A DNA stretch of 64,000 nt from JBPOFM01 sp041391925 (GTDB taxonomy: Bacteria > Bacteroidota > Bacteroidia > Flavobacteriales > Flavobacteriaceae), in assembly GCA_041391925.1 (NCBI GenBank), contig JAWKNA010000009.1:1-64000 (forward strand). The letters run 5' to 3'. Both the position numbers and the translations under genes were made by a program. Shown here piece after piece: positions 34,622-43,444 of the stretch. The first letter of the stretch is position 1, and every line of letters starts with the position of its first letter. The notes below the pieces were generated by a model that did not search any database, was not told where the DNA came from, and saw nothing but the letters and a program-made list of their open reading frames with translations.

Positions 34622-34740
34622 TTTATAAATTTAAATAAATAATTAAAACAAATATAAACAAAAACCATCCCAAACTTATTTTGCGTTTGAAATGGCTTTT
34701 AAAAAAATGGTTGGTTAGTGGACTCTTTTGCTGTCTGTTC

Positions 34741-35451
34741 TTAGTTGCTGCTTGCTGATACTCCGTCTGATTTTTCTACTTTTTCAGGATTTCCAGAATA
34801 TCGAATTCCTCCTCCGCTATTAGCTTTTGCATATAATTCTTTGGAAGTATTCACGGTTATATCTGCTCCGCTCGATGCCTTGACATGAGACGTTTCCGCT
34901 TTCAAATCACTGGCATTGATGTCGCTTCCGCTAGATGCTTCTGCCGTTAAGTTTGTGGTAGTTCCGGAAAGTTTGAGGTCGCTTCCGCTGGAAGAATCAC
35001 AATCTAACGACTGTGCATTGACATCCAGTTTCATGTCGCTACCACTGCTGGTGAACAATTTTAATGTATTGGCAGTAATGGTATTTTCCGAATACACATC
35101 ACTTCCGCTTGAAGCCGAGATTCTTGAAATGTTTTTAAAGCTGACCATTACTTTTTGTGCTTCCGAAAATCGGATATTATCCTCTGTGTAGATTTTCAAC
35201 ACGTTACCTTCAATTTCTGTTTTGATGATATCGTGGAGGTTTTCATCCGCTTGTACAGAAACACTTTCCGTGTCACTCTGTGTGAGATAGACGTCCAACC
35301 CACGACTGATTTCTATTTCGTCATAGGTTCCATTAACGGTTCTTTCAACCGTTTTTACATTGCCGTTGCCTTGAACTCCAAAATCGAAATGGCAGGAGGT
35401 CATCAACAGACCTAAAATTGATGCGATTACTAATTTGATTACTGTTGTCAT
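34741..35451 (-). CDS. head GIN domain (DUF2807) lipoprotein
   Basis: The 236-residue protein has a lipobox (LLMTSCHFDFG, Cys about 20) and then a GIN beta-helix: VERTVNGTYDEIEISRGLDV start, followed by repeated SGSD elements (SASSGSDVYSE, TSSGSDMKLDV, SSSGSDLKLSG, ASSGSDINASD, ASSGADITV), each about 20 residues apart and marking turns of the helix. It is a paralogue of the next gene downstream but lipid-anchored. It belongs to the padR-pspC operon, where GIN proteins are a standard partner. Confidence 0.9.
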   Translation of the reverse strand: MTTVIKLVIASILGLLMTSCHFDFGVQGNGNVKTVERTVNGTYDEIEISRGLDVYLTQSDTESVSVQADENLHDIIKTEIEGNVLKIYTEDNIRFSEAQKVMVSFKNISRISASSGSDVYSENTITANTLKLFTSSGSDMKLDVNAQSLDCDSSSGSDLKLSGTTTNLTAEASSGSDINASDLKAETSHVKASSGADITVNTSKELYAKANSGGGIRYSGNPEKVEKSDGVSASSN

Positions 35452-35543
35452 AATGATTGGTTTTTGATTGGTGTAAAATTCAACTGATTATTTATGTTTT
35501 AAAAAACTGAGTTTCCGAACTGTCGATTAGTGATGATGAATTG

Positions 35544-37370
35544 TCAATTATCGTCTGATGAGATTTCGATACCATTGCTGTCAATATTGACGCGAACCCT
35601 TTCGCTGTTGGATTTCACACCATTTCTGTTTATTTCAACAGAATTGCTATCGTTTTTGATTCGCAATCCATTCTCATCCAATTTGAATTCTGAATCATCA
35701 TCATTCAAATCGATTTTCACTTTAAATTCATCATCTTCCGGGCAATCCAAGCATGTCACCTCGTTGTTTCGTATCTGTAAATAATGACCCTCCAAACCAT
35801 CATCCAAGATGTCACTGTTGTTGATAATGGTTGTATGCTCTTCATAATTGCCATTGCCATAGTTAAAACTAAAATGGTAATTACGATGAAACGAGTTCGT
35901 ATTTTCATCCGCAAACATAACTGTTCCTTCAGGCAGATACAGTGTGATTTCTACTTCTTGGTCCCTAAATTTGTTTTCAAAGGCAGTGGTCAGAAAACCA
36001 TCCAATTCCAGCCTATTGCCATTCAACTGATAATGGTAATTTATTTTTTCAGCTCTCAATTTGGCATTCTGATAACTGTTGCCTCTAGAATTTTTATCAA
36101 TACTGATGGAAGCAACGGAATCTTTAGTGGATTTTAAAATAAGGCTGATATCTGTGCTGTACAGTAATTTATGGTTATTTTCATCATAAACAGGCTTTAG
36201 GTCATTGCTATGGCGTCCAAATTGTTTACTGTAAGCCGCATTACTGTTCATACTGACGTATAAGGTGTCTTTTGAAGTGATGTTTAGCTGTTCTTTTTGT
36301 ATAAAGCTCGCTTCTTCCGAAAACTCACTTGCTTGTTTAATTCCCACAATCACCAGACCAATCACACACATCAGCCATAATCCCAATAAGGAGAATTTAG
36401 CAATGTTGCCTATTGATTTTAGGTTGTTTACCAAGATTTTCAATCCAAGGTAGAATAGGAAGAAAAACGGAATTCCGATGGCAAAAAACAATAACAAAGA
36501 CATTAACCATACAGGAATGTTGGCAACGTTGGCAGCATTAAAATAGTCAATTCCTGGAATGTGTACAGCATCAGCAACACCTACCGAAAAAAGTGCAATG
36601 ATGAGACCAATAAGGGTTCCTGCTCCGACAATCATTAAAATGATGCCAATAAATTTTGCAAACACCTTGAAGAAAAACATGATGATGTCGCCTATGGTAT
36701 CAAAAAAAGTCTTGGAGGAGGATTTGATGCGATTACCTTGTTTGGGCAAATCCATATTTTTTACTGCATCGGAAACGTTTTGAGAGACATTTTCAAATCC
36801 GTCCTTGATTTTTTTTTCAATGTTGCTGATATTGACAGGCTCTCCTTTCATAATCAGTTTTTCTGACGTTGTCACCGCTTCGGGTACCAAAACCCAAAAC
36901 AGAATGTAAATCAGAATAAACGTTCCACCAGAGGCTAATGTCAATATTACCCAAAGTAAACGCACCCATAGGGCATCAATACCAAGGTAATGACCCAAAC
37001 CTGAAGACACACCGGCAATATAGGAGTTGTCAGTATCCCTAAATAGTTTTTTGGAATTTCTTGAGCTACTATAGGAGTATTTTGGTTCATCTTCAAAGAT
37101 TTCATCATCTACAAGATAGTCTTCCGGTTGTCCCATGATGGTGATAACTTCGTCCACTTCTTTAGTTCCAATAACTTGTTTGTCATGTTTGACGCGTTCG
37201 CTGAAAAGCTCCGAAATACGAGCTTCGATATCTGCGATGATTTCCGAGCGTCCTTGAGAGTCTGTAAATGAACGTTTGATGGCCTCAAGATAGCGTTGCA
37301 ATTTAAGGTAAGCATCTTCATCGATATGAAAAAATATACCTGCTAAATTTATGTTGACTGTCTTATTCAT
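35544..37370 (-). CDS. PspC domain-containing membrane protein
   Basis: The 608-residue protein starts with a short N-terminal helical domain (VNINLAGIFFHIDEDAYLKL, then LFSERVKHDKQVIGTKEVDE), then the PspC domain at about residues 105-165 (KLFRDTDNSYIAGVSSGLGHY with two membrane helices). Further helices lie at 230-345, and the last 200 residues are a soluble beta-rich region with LYVSMNSNAAY and acid clusters. The last part reads as repeated DxNGxEI strands (VEINRNGVKS, VNIDSNGIEI). PspC proteins sense envelope stress in other bacteria. It overlaps padR by eight bases, so the two are coupled; regulation by PadR is an inference from this order. Confidence 0.9.
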   Translation of the reverse strand: MNKTVNINLAGIFFHIDEDAYLKLQRYLEAIKRSFTDSQGRSEIIADIEARISELFSERVKHDKQVIGTKEVDEVITIMGQPEDYLVDDEIFEDEPKYSYSSSRNSKKLFRDTDNSYIAGVSSGLGHYLGIDALWVRLLWVILTLASGGTFILIYILFWVLVPEAVTTSEKLIMKGEPVNISNIEKKIKDGFENVSQNVSDAVKNMDLPKQGNRIKSSSKTFFDTIGDIIMFFFKVFAKFIGIILMIVGAGTLIGLIIALFSVGVADAVHIPGIDYFNAANVANIPVWLMSLLLFFAIGIPFFFLFYLGLKILVNNLKSIGNIAKFSLLGLWLMCVIGLVIVGIKQASEFSEEASFIQKEQLNITSKDTLYVSMNSNAAYSKQFGRHSNDLKPVYDENNHKLLYSTDISLILKSTKDSVASISIDKNSRGNSYQNAKLRAEKINYHYQLNGNRLELDGFLTTAFENKFRDQEVEITLYLPEGTVMFADENTNSFHRNYHFSFNYGNGNYEEHTTIINNSDILDDGLEGHYLQIRNNEVTCLDCPEDDEFKVKIDLNDDDSEFKLDENGLRIKNDSNSVEINRNGVKSNSERVRVNIDSNGIEISSDDN

Positions 37371-37707
37371 TTCTTGATTTTTTTGTTTTGGTTACTAAAT
37401 TTACTGCGTTTTGCAATTCACTCCAGGTGGCGTTCAATTCGTTTAGGAACAACTTTCCTGTTTCGGTTAAGCCGTAATATTTGCGTGGAGGACCTGATGT
37501 AGATTCTTCCCAACGATAGTTAAGAAGGCCAGCGTTTTTGAGTCGTGTGAGCAAGGGATAAATAGTACCCTCAACCACGAGCAGCTTTGCGTCTTTGAGT
37601 GTATCAAGAATTTCTGCAACATACGCGTCCTCGTCTTTTAGGACCGAAAGTATGCAGTATTCAAGAACACCTTTTCGCATTTGCGCTTTTGTGTTTTCTA
37701 TCTTCAT
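37363..37707 (-). CDS. PadR family transcriptional regulator
   Basis: The 114-residue protein has the PadR winged helix: QMRKGVLEYCILSVL (helix 1), EDAYVAEILDTLKDAKLLVV, EGTIYPLLTRLKNAGLLNYRW (recognition helix) and the wing GPPRKYYGLTETG. The short C-terminal helix gives dimerisation, as in the small PadR-s2 class. It starts the unit padR-pspC-GIN-GIN and probably represses its own operon. A nine-copy tetranucleotide repeat lies 40 bases upstream of its start codon, in the region where its promoter must be. Confidence 0.92.
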   Translation of the reverse strand: MKIENTKAQMRKGVLEYCILSVLKDEDAYVAEILDTLKDAKLLVVEGTIYPLLTRLKNAGLLNYRWEESTSGPPRKYYGLTETGKLFLNELNATWSELQNAVNLVTKTKKSRNE

Positions 37708-37743
37708 AGTGTCATTCGATTAAATTTTAATAAACTGTTCATT

Positions 37744-37783
<40 letters not shown>

Positions 37784-37789
37784 TGATGT

Positions 37790-38236
37790 TTATTTTAAAA
37801 AGTTGATAGTCAGTGGATATTTGTAATATTCGCCATCTCGCGCTTTTAGACTGGCCTGCACAATGAATACAAGCTCCAAGATGAACCCGATAATCGCAAT
37901 TGCTCCAAGCCCTCCACCAATGTAGAGTAGTGGAGATGGCTTCCCAATGTTGATGTGAAAATCATGAAATCCATTAAAATCAATAAGGTTGATGCCATCA
38001 AACATATTGAATATAAAAAATGGAATGCTGATGGTTCCAAGGATAACTGCGTACAACAGAATACTGATTTGAAAATTGATGGCCTGTTTGCCATGGACAT
38101 CTACAAAGGCTGATTTTTCTTTATTGGTAACCCAAAGCACGATAGGACCGATAAAATTTCCAAATGGAATCAGAAACCTTGAAAAAGTCGATAAATGGAT
38201 AAATGTTGCGATATTTTTTTGGTGATTATCAATCAT
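37790..38236 (-). CDS. DUF4870 domain-containing membrane protein
   Basis: The 148-residue protein shows the DUF4870/Tic20-like pattern: an N-terminal ATFIHLSTFSRFLIPFGNFIGPIVLW segment, the VDVHGKQAINFQISILLYAVI core and a last helical pair with GGLGAIAIIGFILELVFIV, ending in a short YPLTINFLK tail. Three to four membrane helices are expected. The function is unknown; such proteins are often beside PadR/PspC genes in Bacteroidota. It lies directly upstream of padR on the same strand, with the tetranucleotide repeat between. Confidence 0.88.
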   Translation of the reverse strand: MIDNHQKNIATFIHLSTFSRFLIPFGNFIGPIVLWVTNKEKSAFVDVHGKQAINFQISILLYAVILGTISIPFFIFNMFDGINLIDFNGFHDFHINIGKPSPLLYIGGGLGAIAIIGFILELVFIVQASLKARDGEYYKYPLTINFLK

Positions 38237-38380
38237 GATTTAAAAGCATATAATAGTTTCTTATGCAAATATATATCTAAAAAAAGGTATTATGCAAAAC
38301 ATAGTAGTATAATTTAACATAAATTTAACACTAACAAATGTGGAATTATTTCGATATTTTAGCTGAAATTATAACAACTA

Positions 38381-38842
38381 ATGAAGATTTCGCCAAGTAA
38401 ACTAAATAGTTTTCTCATGTTCAAATTGCCGTCGGCATATTTATGCGGTGTGCGAACCAAATATTTGGATTCTGATAAATGTATTGTTACTGTAAAACAT
38501 CGATGGATTAACCAAAACCCATTTAATTCCATGTTTTGGGCGGTTCAAGGAATGGCTGCCGAATTGACAACTGGAGCCTTGGTGATGTCAAAAATCATGG
38601 AAAGCGGACAAAAGATTTCTATGCTGGTAGCCAACAATAATGGTTCATTTACCAAGAAAGCAACTGGACGAATCACGTTTGAATGTTCGCAGGGTGATTT
38701 GATTGACGAAGCCATAAAAAAAGCAATTGAAACCAAGGAAGGCCAAACCGTTTGGATGAATTCCATCGGTAAAAATTCGGAAGGAAGGGAAGTGTCCAGT
38801 TTCAACTTTGAATGGACACTGAAGGTTAAAAGCTCGAAGTAA
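38381..38842 (+). CDS. DUF4442 (hotdog-fold thioesterase-like) protein
   Basis: The 153-residue soluble protein has the DUF4442 pattern: PSKLNSFLMFKLPSAYLCGV at the start, a central strand/helix MFWAVQGMAAELTTGAL (hotdog helix), and the closing strands VWMNSIGKNSEGREVSSFNF. These are relatives of acyl-CoA thioesterases, but the catalytic residues of the superfamily are not conserved clearly and the substrate is unknown. It stands alone on the plus strand, 144 bases from the divergent DUF4870 gene. Confidence 0.82.
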   Translation: MKISPSKLNSFLMFKLPSAYLCGVRTKYLDSDKCIVTVKHRWINQNPFNSMFWAVQGMAAELTTGALVMSKIMESGQKISMLVANNNGSFTKKATGRITFECSQGDLIDEAIKKAIETKEGQTVWMNSIGKNSEGREVSSFNFEWTLKVKSSK

Positions 38843-38900
38843 GAAGCAAAAAGTAGGATTTTGTATTCAGAAAACTAGTACTGCGAGTGTACATTCAAAA

Positions 38901-39584
38901 CTAATTCAACTTGTCACTTTCTATCATGCCGTCTCGCAAGCGAATCACACGTTTGGCACGTTCGGCCACATCTTCTTCGTGTGTCACTACGATTACAGTA
39001 TTTCCCGCTTGATGGATTTGGTCAAAGAGTTGCAAAATTTCCAAAGACGTTTTGGAGTCCAAATTTCCCGTTGGCTCATCGGCTAGGATAATGGAAGGTT
39101 TGTTCACCAAAGCTCTCCCAACCGCCACACGCTGGCGTTGTCCTCCCGAAAGTTCATTGGGTCTATGATCCATACGATCACCAAGGCCAACACTTTCTAA
39201 GACTTCTTTTGCACGTTCGGTTCGGTCAGATTTTGAAGCACCAGCATAAATCATTGGTAAGGCAACATTTTCAATGGCGGTAGTTCGTGGCAATAAGTTG
39301 AACGTCTGAAAAACAAAGCCTATTTCCTTATTTCTGATTTCGGCCAAATCGTCATCACTCATCTGGCTTACATCTTTCCCATTCAATATGTATTGTCCAG
39401 AAGTAGGTGTATCCAAACATCCCAAAAGATTCATCAAAGTCGATTTTCCAGAGCCTGAGGGTCCCATGATAGCTACATATTCACCACGTTGAATGTCTAG
39501 GTCAATGCCTTTTAATACATGAACTACTTCATGTCCCATTTGAAAATTACGAACGATGTTTCTGATGTGAATGACGTTATTCAT
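38901..39584 (-). CDS. ABC transporter ATP-binding protein (MacB/LolD type)
   Basis: The 227-residue ATPase has Walker A GPSGSGKST (about residue 40), Q-loop FQTFNLLPRTTA, the signature LSGGQRQRVAVGRAL, Walker B IILADEPTGNLD and a switch His in IVVTHEEDVAE. It belongs to the MacB/FtsE/LolD group that drives FtsX-fold permeases in export or lipoprotein release (mechanotransmission class). No permease is adjacent: the nearest FtsX-type permease in this window is at 50419-51660, about 11 kb away. Partnership with it is possible but not shown. Confidence 0.93.
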   Translation of the reverse strand: MNNVIHIRNIVRNFQMGHEVVHVLKGIDLDIQRGEYVAIMGPSGSGKSTLMNLLGCLDTPTSGQYILNGKDVSQMSDDDLAEIRNKEIGFVFQTFNLLPRTTAIENVALPMIYAGASKSDRTERAKEVLESVGLGDRMDHRPNELSGGQRQRVAVGRALVNKPSIILADEPTGNLDSKTSLEILQLFDQIHQAGNTVIVVTHEEDVAERAKRVIRLRDGMIESDKLN

Positions 39585-39688
39585 GCAGCTTTTGGAATTT
39601 AGAGTTTAGAATTTGACTGATGCAAGATACAGGATTTACGGTTAATTTGACGCAGAACAGGGTGAGTTGTTACAATTATATTTAAGTT

Positions 39689-40267
39689 TTAAATCTGTGT
39701 GGATAAAAAATCAATCAATTGTTTTACCGCTTTCCCTCGATGCCCAATACTGTTTTTTTCTTCCAAAGAGATTTCGGCAAATGTTTTGTCAAAACCATCA
39801 GCCTTAAAAATAGGATCATATCCAAAACCTTTATTGCCATGTTTTTCATGGGTGATTTTTCCTTTGCAGATTCCTGTAAACGTATAAAGTTTCCCCTTTA
39901 AATTTAAGGCAATAACCGTTTTGAACTGTGCTTTTCGGTTTTGATGGCTTTCAAGGTTTGCCAATAATTTGTTCATATTGTCATCGGAATTCCGTTGCTC
40001 ACCAGCATACCGAGCGGAATATACTCCAGGTTCGCCATTTAACGCTTCTACTTCCAAGCCTGTGTCATCGGCAAAACAATCGTAACCATAATTATTTTTA
40101 AGATATTTCGCTTTTTGAATAGCGTTGCCTTCAATAGTATCTTGGGTCTCTGGAATGTCTTCTTTACAGCCAATATCTGCTAAACTTAATAATTTGATGT
40201 GCGAAGGAACAAGGGTTTGTACTTCTTTTAGTTTATTGAGATTGTTGGTGGCAAAGACGAGTTCCAT
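39689..40267 (-). CDS. rdgB: RdgB/HAM1 non-canonical purine NTP pyrophosphatase
   Basis: House-cleaning enzyme that hydrolyses dITP, ITP and XTP to monophosphates so they are not put into DNA or RNA. The 192-residue protein has the N-terminal FATNNLNKLKEV motif, DDTGLEVEALNGEPGVYSARYAG (metal-binding and substrate pocket) and the C-terminal KGFGYDPIF and SHRG-like (IGHRGKAV) motifs. Length is standard. It is followed on the minus strand by the ABC ATPase gene with about 104 bases between. Confidence 0.96.
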   Translation of the reverse strand: MELVFATNNLNKLKEVQTLVPSHIKLLSLADIGCKEDIPETQDTIEGNAIQKAKYLKNNYGYDCFADDTGLEVEALNGEPGVYSARYAGEQRNSDDNMNKLLANLESHQNRKAQFKTVIALNLKGKLYTFTGICKGKITHEKHGNKGFGYDPIFKADGFDKTFAEISLEEKNSIGHRGKAVKQLIDFLSTQI

Positions 40268-40356
40268 TATTTGAATTTTATAATTTCAAAAATACAATCC
40301 GTATGGAGAAATAGAAAAATTAAACTTACTTTTAAGTAATTTAAAACATATAAAAC

Positions 40357-40707
40357 ATGAAATCCATAGTTATTTCATTAGTACTACAAATTCTTTTAAT
40401 TGCCTGCAAATCTTCTAGCCAAAATGATAGCTTGCCCTCTTGCATCGCTGAAAAAATCGAAACCATCAAAAATGAACCTGCCAGAAATCCGCCAGCAGAG
40501 GTATGGAAATGGCAAGATGATAAGTTAATTTATTACTACATCACTTCTGATTGCTGTGACCAATACAACTATCTCTACAATGAGAAATGTGAGGTAGAAT
40601 GTGCTCCGGATGGTGGTTTTACAGGTAAGGGTAATCAAAAATGTCCTGAATTTTCAGACGACCTTAAAAAAAACCTGATTTGGAAAGACCAGAGAAAGGT
40701 AAAATAA
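40357..40707 (+). CDS. Cys-rich lipoprotein (DUF6970-like)
   Basis: The 116-residue protein has a lipobox (QILLIACKSS, Cys17) and seven further Cys in the mature part, including the pair DCCDQYNYLYNEKCEVEC and the closing APDGGFTGKGNQKCPEF. This pattern (PPAEVWKW, CC.., ECAPDGGFTGKG) matches what I recall as DUF6970. Disulfides suggest a folded periplasmic or surface domain, but no function is known. It lies 50 bases before the M3 peptidase gene on the same strand, but a separate -7 box in between suggests separate transcripts. Confidence 0.75.
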   Translation: MKSIVISLVLQILLIACKSSSQNDSLPSCIAEKIETIKNEPARNPPAEVWKWQDDKLIYYYITSDCCDQYNYLYNEKCEVECAPDGGFTGKGNQKCPEFSDDLKKNLIWKDQRKVK

Positions 40708-40727
40708 AAAAAGTAGAATAGTAACAG

Positions 40728-40735
40728 TATATTTG
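40728..40735 (+). promoter_or_regulatory. Bacteroidetes -7 box of the M3 peptidase gene
   Basis: TATATTTG fits TAnnTTTG and lies 22 bases before the start codon of the M3 gene; no matching -33 box is obvious. Confidence 0.45.
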
Positions 40736-40756
40736 TAAACACAAATTCCAACAATA

Positions 40757-42823
40757 ATGAAAATCACACTTTATGCCCTCTCGTTAGTATTGCTTATGAA
40801 TTGTTCAAAAAAAGAAGAAAAAAAATCTGTTGAGTTTTCAGCTGAGAACCCATTCAATGTGTCGTTGAATGAACCTTTTGATTATGCAAACGTCAAAGGT
40901 GATGACATTAAAGACTATGTTTCTTTTGCAATTGAAAATGCTGTTCAGTCCATTGAGAGTATTAAGAAGGAATCAACTCCTACCTTAAAGAATACATTCA
41001 TTGCGTATGATGATGTTTATAACAACCTCTCAAAAGCAAATAACAATGCTTTCATGCTGTATTGGACATCCACCGATTCACTGACAAGGGCTAAAGGTTT
41101 GGAGTACTCTCAAAAAGTTGATTCATTGAATACGGTCATCAATTCGGACAAAGCTTTGTTCAATCAGTTTGAAAAATTCGCAAGTTCTGAAGCGTATAAA
41201 AAACTCGAAGGACATAGAAAACGCTTTGTCGATGACATTCTTACCAATTTCAAACAGTCTGGTGTCAATCTGGATGAAAAAAAACTGGAACAGTTCAAAA
41301 AACTCAAAGCTGAAATTACCGACCTTTCTGCACAATATTCCACCAATATGAATACGGCTGACGCTATCCTTAAATTGGATGAAAAAGGAAGTGAAGGTTT
41401 GCCCGAAAGTTTTAAGGACAAATATAGAAAAGGCGACCACAAATACGAAATACCTGTTATGCCAGCCACAAAAAGCCCAGTGATGGACAACGCCATTCAG
41501 GAAACCACACGTAAAAAATACATTACTTTATACTCCAACCGTGGAGCGGATAAAAATTTGGAGATTTTAGATCAATTGGTCAAAAAGCGTTACGAATTGG
41601 GACAATTGATGGGCTACAAATCATTTGCAGATTATAATTTGGTGACCAAAATGGCAAAAAACCCAGAGACGGTTTGGAAATTCATCGATGGGCTAGTTGC
41701 AGAATCCAAAGAGAAAGCACTGAAGGATGTGGAGGTTTTAAAAACCGTCAGGAATAAGGAAAACCAAAGTCAAGGCAATGAAGCTTTAAAGGCTTGGGAT
41801 GTCAATTACTATCACAATGAACTATTGAAAAACCAATTTCAGGTGGATAACGAAAAAATCCGAGAATACCTTCCAATGAAAGAATGTTTGAGTGGCATGA
41901 TGGACATTTACCAAGAATTGTTGGGGTTAGAGTTTAAAAAAATGGAGAATGCCTCCGTATGGCATCCTGAAGTAGAAGCCTATGAAGTGTATGAAGGCGA
42001 TAAGCTCAAAGGACGATTTTATCTCGATTTGTTCCCAAGGTCAAACAAGGAGTCGTGGTTTTATGGCGTGCCCTTGTCACCTGGCAAAAAGACTGCTGAA
42101 GGTTATGAAGTGCCTGTGTCGATGCTATTGGGCAATTTTACACGACCTACCGAAACGATGCCTTCATTGTTGAGCCATGGAGAATTGAATACGTTGTTTC
42201 ATGAATTTGGACATATCATGAATGCTATGGCCTATGAAGGCGAATTTAGCATTCAATCGGAAACAAAAAATGATTTTGGAGAGGCAATGTCCCAGATTTT
42301 CGAAAACTGGATTTGGGATTATGACATTTTAAGTTCGTTTGCAAAGCACTATCAAACGGGTGAAATATTGCCTAAAAAAGATTTTGACAATATGTTGAAA
42401 GCCAAAAATGTATCTTCAGGCTTGTTTGCACAAGGCTCTCTTAGAAATTGTATCTATGACATGAATCTTTATGACAAATACAATCCAAATGTTCCATTGG
42501 ACACCGACCAATTATGGAGAGATATTGATAACCAAATGAATGTGATGAATTGGTACATAGAAGGCACTCACCCACAAGCCAGTTGGATACATATCAATAC
42601 CCATCCAACGTATTATTATGGTTATCTTTGGTCAGAAGTATATGCTCAGGATATGTTTACCATGTTTGAGAAAACTGGATTGCGCGACCAAGCAACTGGT
42701 GTGAAATACCGAAAACTGATTTTGGCAAATGGCAGTCAACGCGATATTGATGAAGCGGTAGAGGAATTTTTGGGTAGACCTTCCAATAATGAAGCCTATA
42801 TTAAAAGTCTCGGATTGGAATAA
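40757..42823 (+). CDS. M3 family oligopeptidase lipoprotein
   Basis: The 688-residue protein has a lipobox (LVLLMNCSKK, Cys16) and a mostly helical M3 domain. The zinc-binding HExxH is in LFHEFGHIMNAM (near residue 488), followed by ENDFGEAMSQIFENW-like residues (NDFGEAMSQIFENW) supplying the third ligand. The end NMYDQYxPNxP-like region (YDMNLYDKYNPNVPL) fits the dipeptidyl carboxypeptidase (Dcp)/oligopeptidase A group. It should work in the periplasm on short peptides. Length is typical. A hairpin terminator follows the stop. Confidence 0.94.
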   Translation: MKITLYALSLVLLMNCSKKEEKKSVEFSAENPFNVSLNEPFDYANVKGDDIKDYVSFAIENAVQSIESIKKESTPTLKNTFIAYDDVYNNLSKANNNAFMLYWTSTDSLTRAKGLEYSQKVDSLNTVINSDKALFNQFEKFASSEAYKKLEGHRKRFVDDILTNFKQSGVNLDEKKLEQFKKLKAEITDLSAQYSTNMNTADAILKLDEKGSEGLPESFKDKYRKGDHKYEIPVMPATKSPVMDNAIQETTRKKYITLYSNRGADKNLEILDQLVKKRYELGQLMGYKSFADYNLVTKMAKNPETVWKFIDGLVAESKEKALKDVEVLKTVRNKENQSQGNEALKAWDVNYYHNELLKNQFQVDNEKIREYLPMKECLSGMMDIYQELLGLEFKKMENASVWHPEVEAYEVYEGDKLKGRFYLDLFPRSNKESWFYGVPLSPGKKTAEGYEVPVSMLLGNFTRPTETMPSLLSHGELNTLFHEFGHIMNAMAYEGEFSIQSETKNDFGEAMSQIFENWIWDYDILSSFAKHYQTGEILPKKDFDNMLKAKNVSSGLFAQGSLRNCIYDMNLYDKYNPNVPLDTDQLWRDIDNQMNVMNWYIEGTHPQASWIHINTHPTYYYGYLWSEVYAQDMFTMFEKTGLRDQATGVKYRKLILANGSQRDIDEAVEEFLGRPSNNEAYIKSLGLE

Positions 42824-42843
42824 AATAGAAATCCAGTTTATTA

Positions 42844-42876
42844 CAAAATGTCCTGTGAATCAGGGCATTTTTTTTA
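42844..42876. terminator. terminator between the M3 peptidase gene and rlmH
   Basis: Stem AAATG-x-CCTG / CAGG-x-CATTT with a T-run on the plus strand; A residues on the other side may allow bidirectional use. Confidence 0.75.
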
Positions 42877-43347
42877 TCTATGGTGATAAGGCTCATTCTT
42901 TAAAATTGTGAAGGCTCTGTACAACTGTTCAATCACAAAGAGACGAATCATTTGATGTGAAAACGTCATTTTTGATAAGGATAATTTCCCTTGCGCTTTA
43001 TTGTATACATCCGGTGAAAAACCATAAGGACCACCAATGACGAACACCAATTGCTTGATGCCTGAATTCATGTACTTTTGTAAATACTCCGAAAAACCTA
43101 CAGAATCAAATTGTTTACCGTTTTCGTCTAGAAGAATTAGGACATCAGTTGTATTGAGTTTGCCCAGAATAAGTTCACCTTCTTTTTGTTTTTGTTGGTC
43201 TTCACTCAAGTTTTTCGAATTCTTCAAATCCGGAATGATTTCAAATTCAAATTTGATATAGAAGCCAAGTCGTCTATGATACTCATCAATGAGCAATTGC
43301 AATTGCTTGTTATCAGTTCTTCCTATGGCGAGTAATTTGATTTGCAT
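42874..43347 (-). CDS. rlmH: 23S rRNA (pseudouridine-1915 N3)-methyltransferase RlmH
   Basis: Methylates pseudouridine 1915 in helix 69 of 23S rRNA on assembled ribosomes. The 157-residue SPOUT-class protein starts IKLLAIGRTDNKQLQLLIDE, has VLILLDENGKQFDS, the SAM-binding knot residues in VFVIGGPYGFSPD and the C-terminal SLSKMTFSHQMIRLFVIEQL followed by YRAFTILKNEPYHH, all diagnostic. Its stop overlaps the terminator hairpin that ends the M3 gene. It is divergent from nadC with about 97 bases between. Confidence 0.97.
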   Translation of the reverse strand: MQIKLLAIGRTDNKQLQLLIDEYHRRLGFYIKFEFEIIPDLKNSKNLSEDQQKQKEGELILGKLNTTDVLILLDENGKQFDSVGFSEYLQKYMNSGIKQLVFVIGGPYGFSPDVYNKAQGKLSLSKMTFSHQMIRLFVIEQLYRAFTILKNEPYHHR

Positions 43348-43444
43348 AAAGCAAAATTACAATTTTATTCGTCTTTGGAATTTGGTATTTGTTATTTGAT
43401 AATTTTGATTTTCAATTGTTATTTTTACACTAAATAACTTTTAG

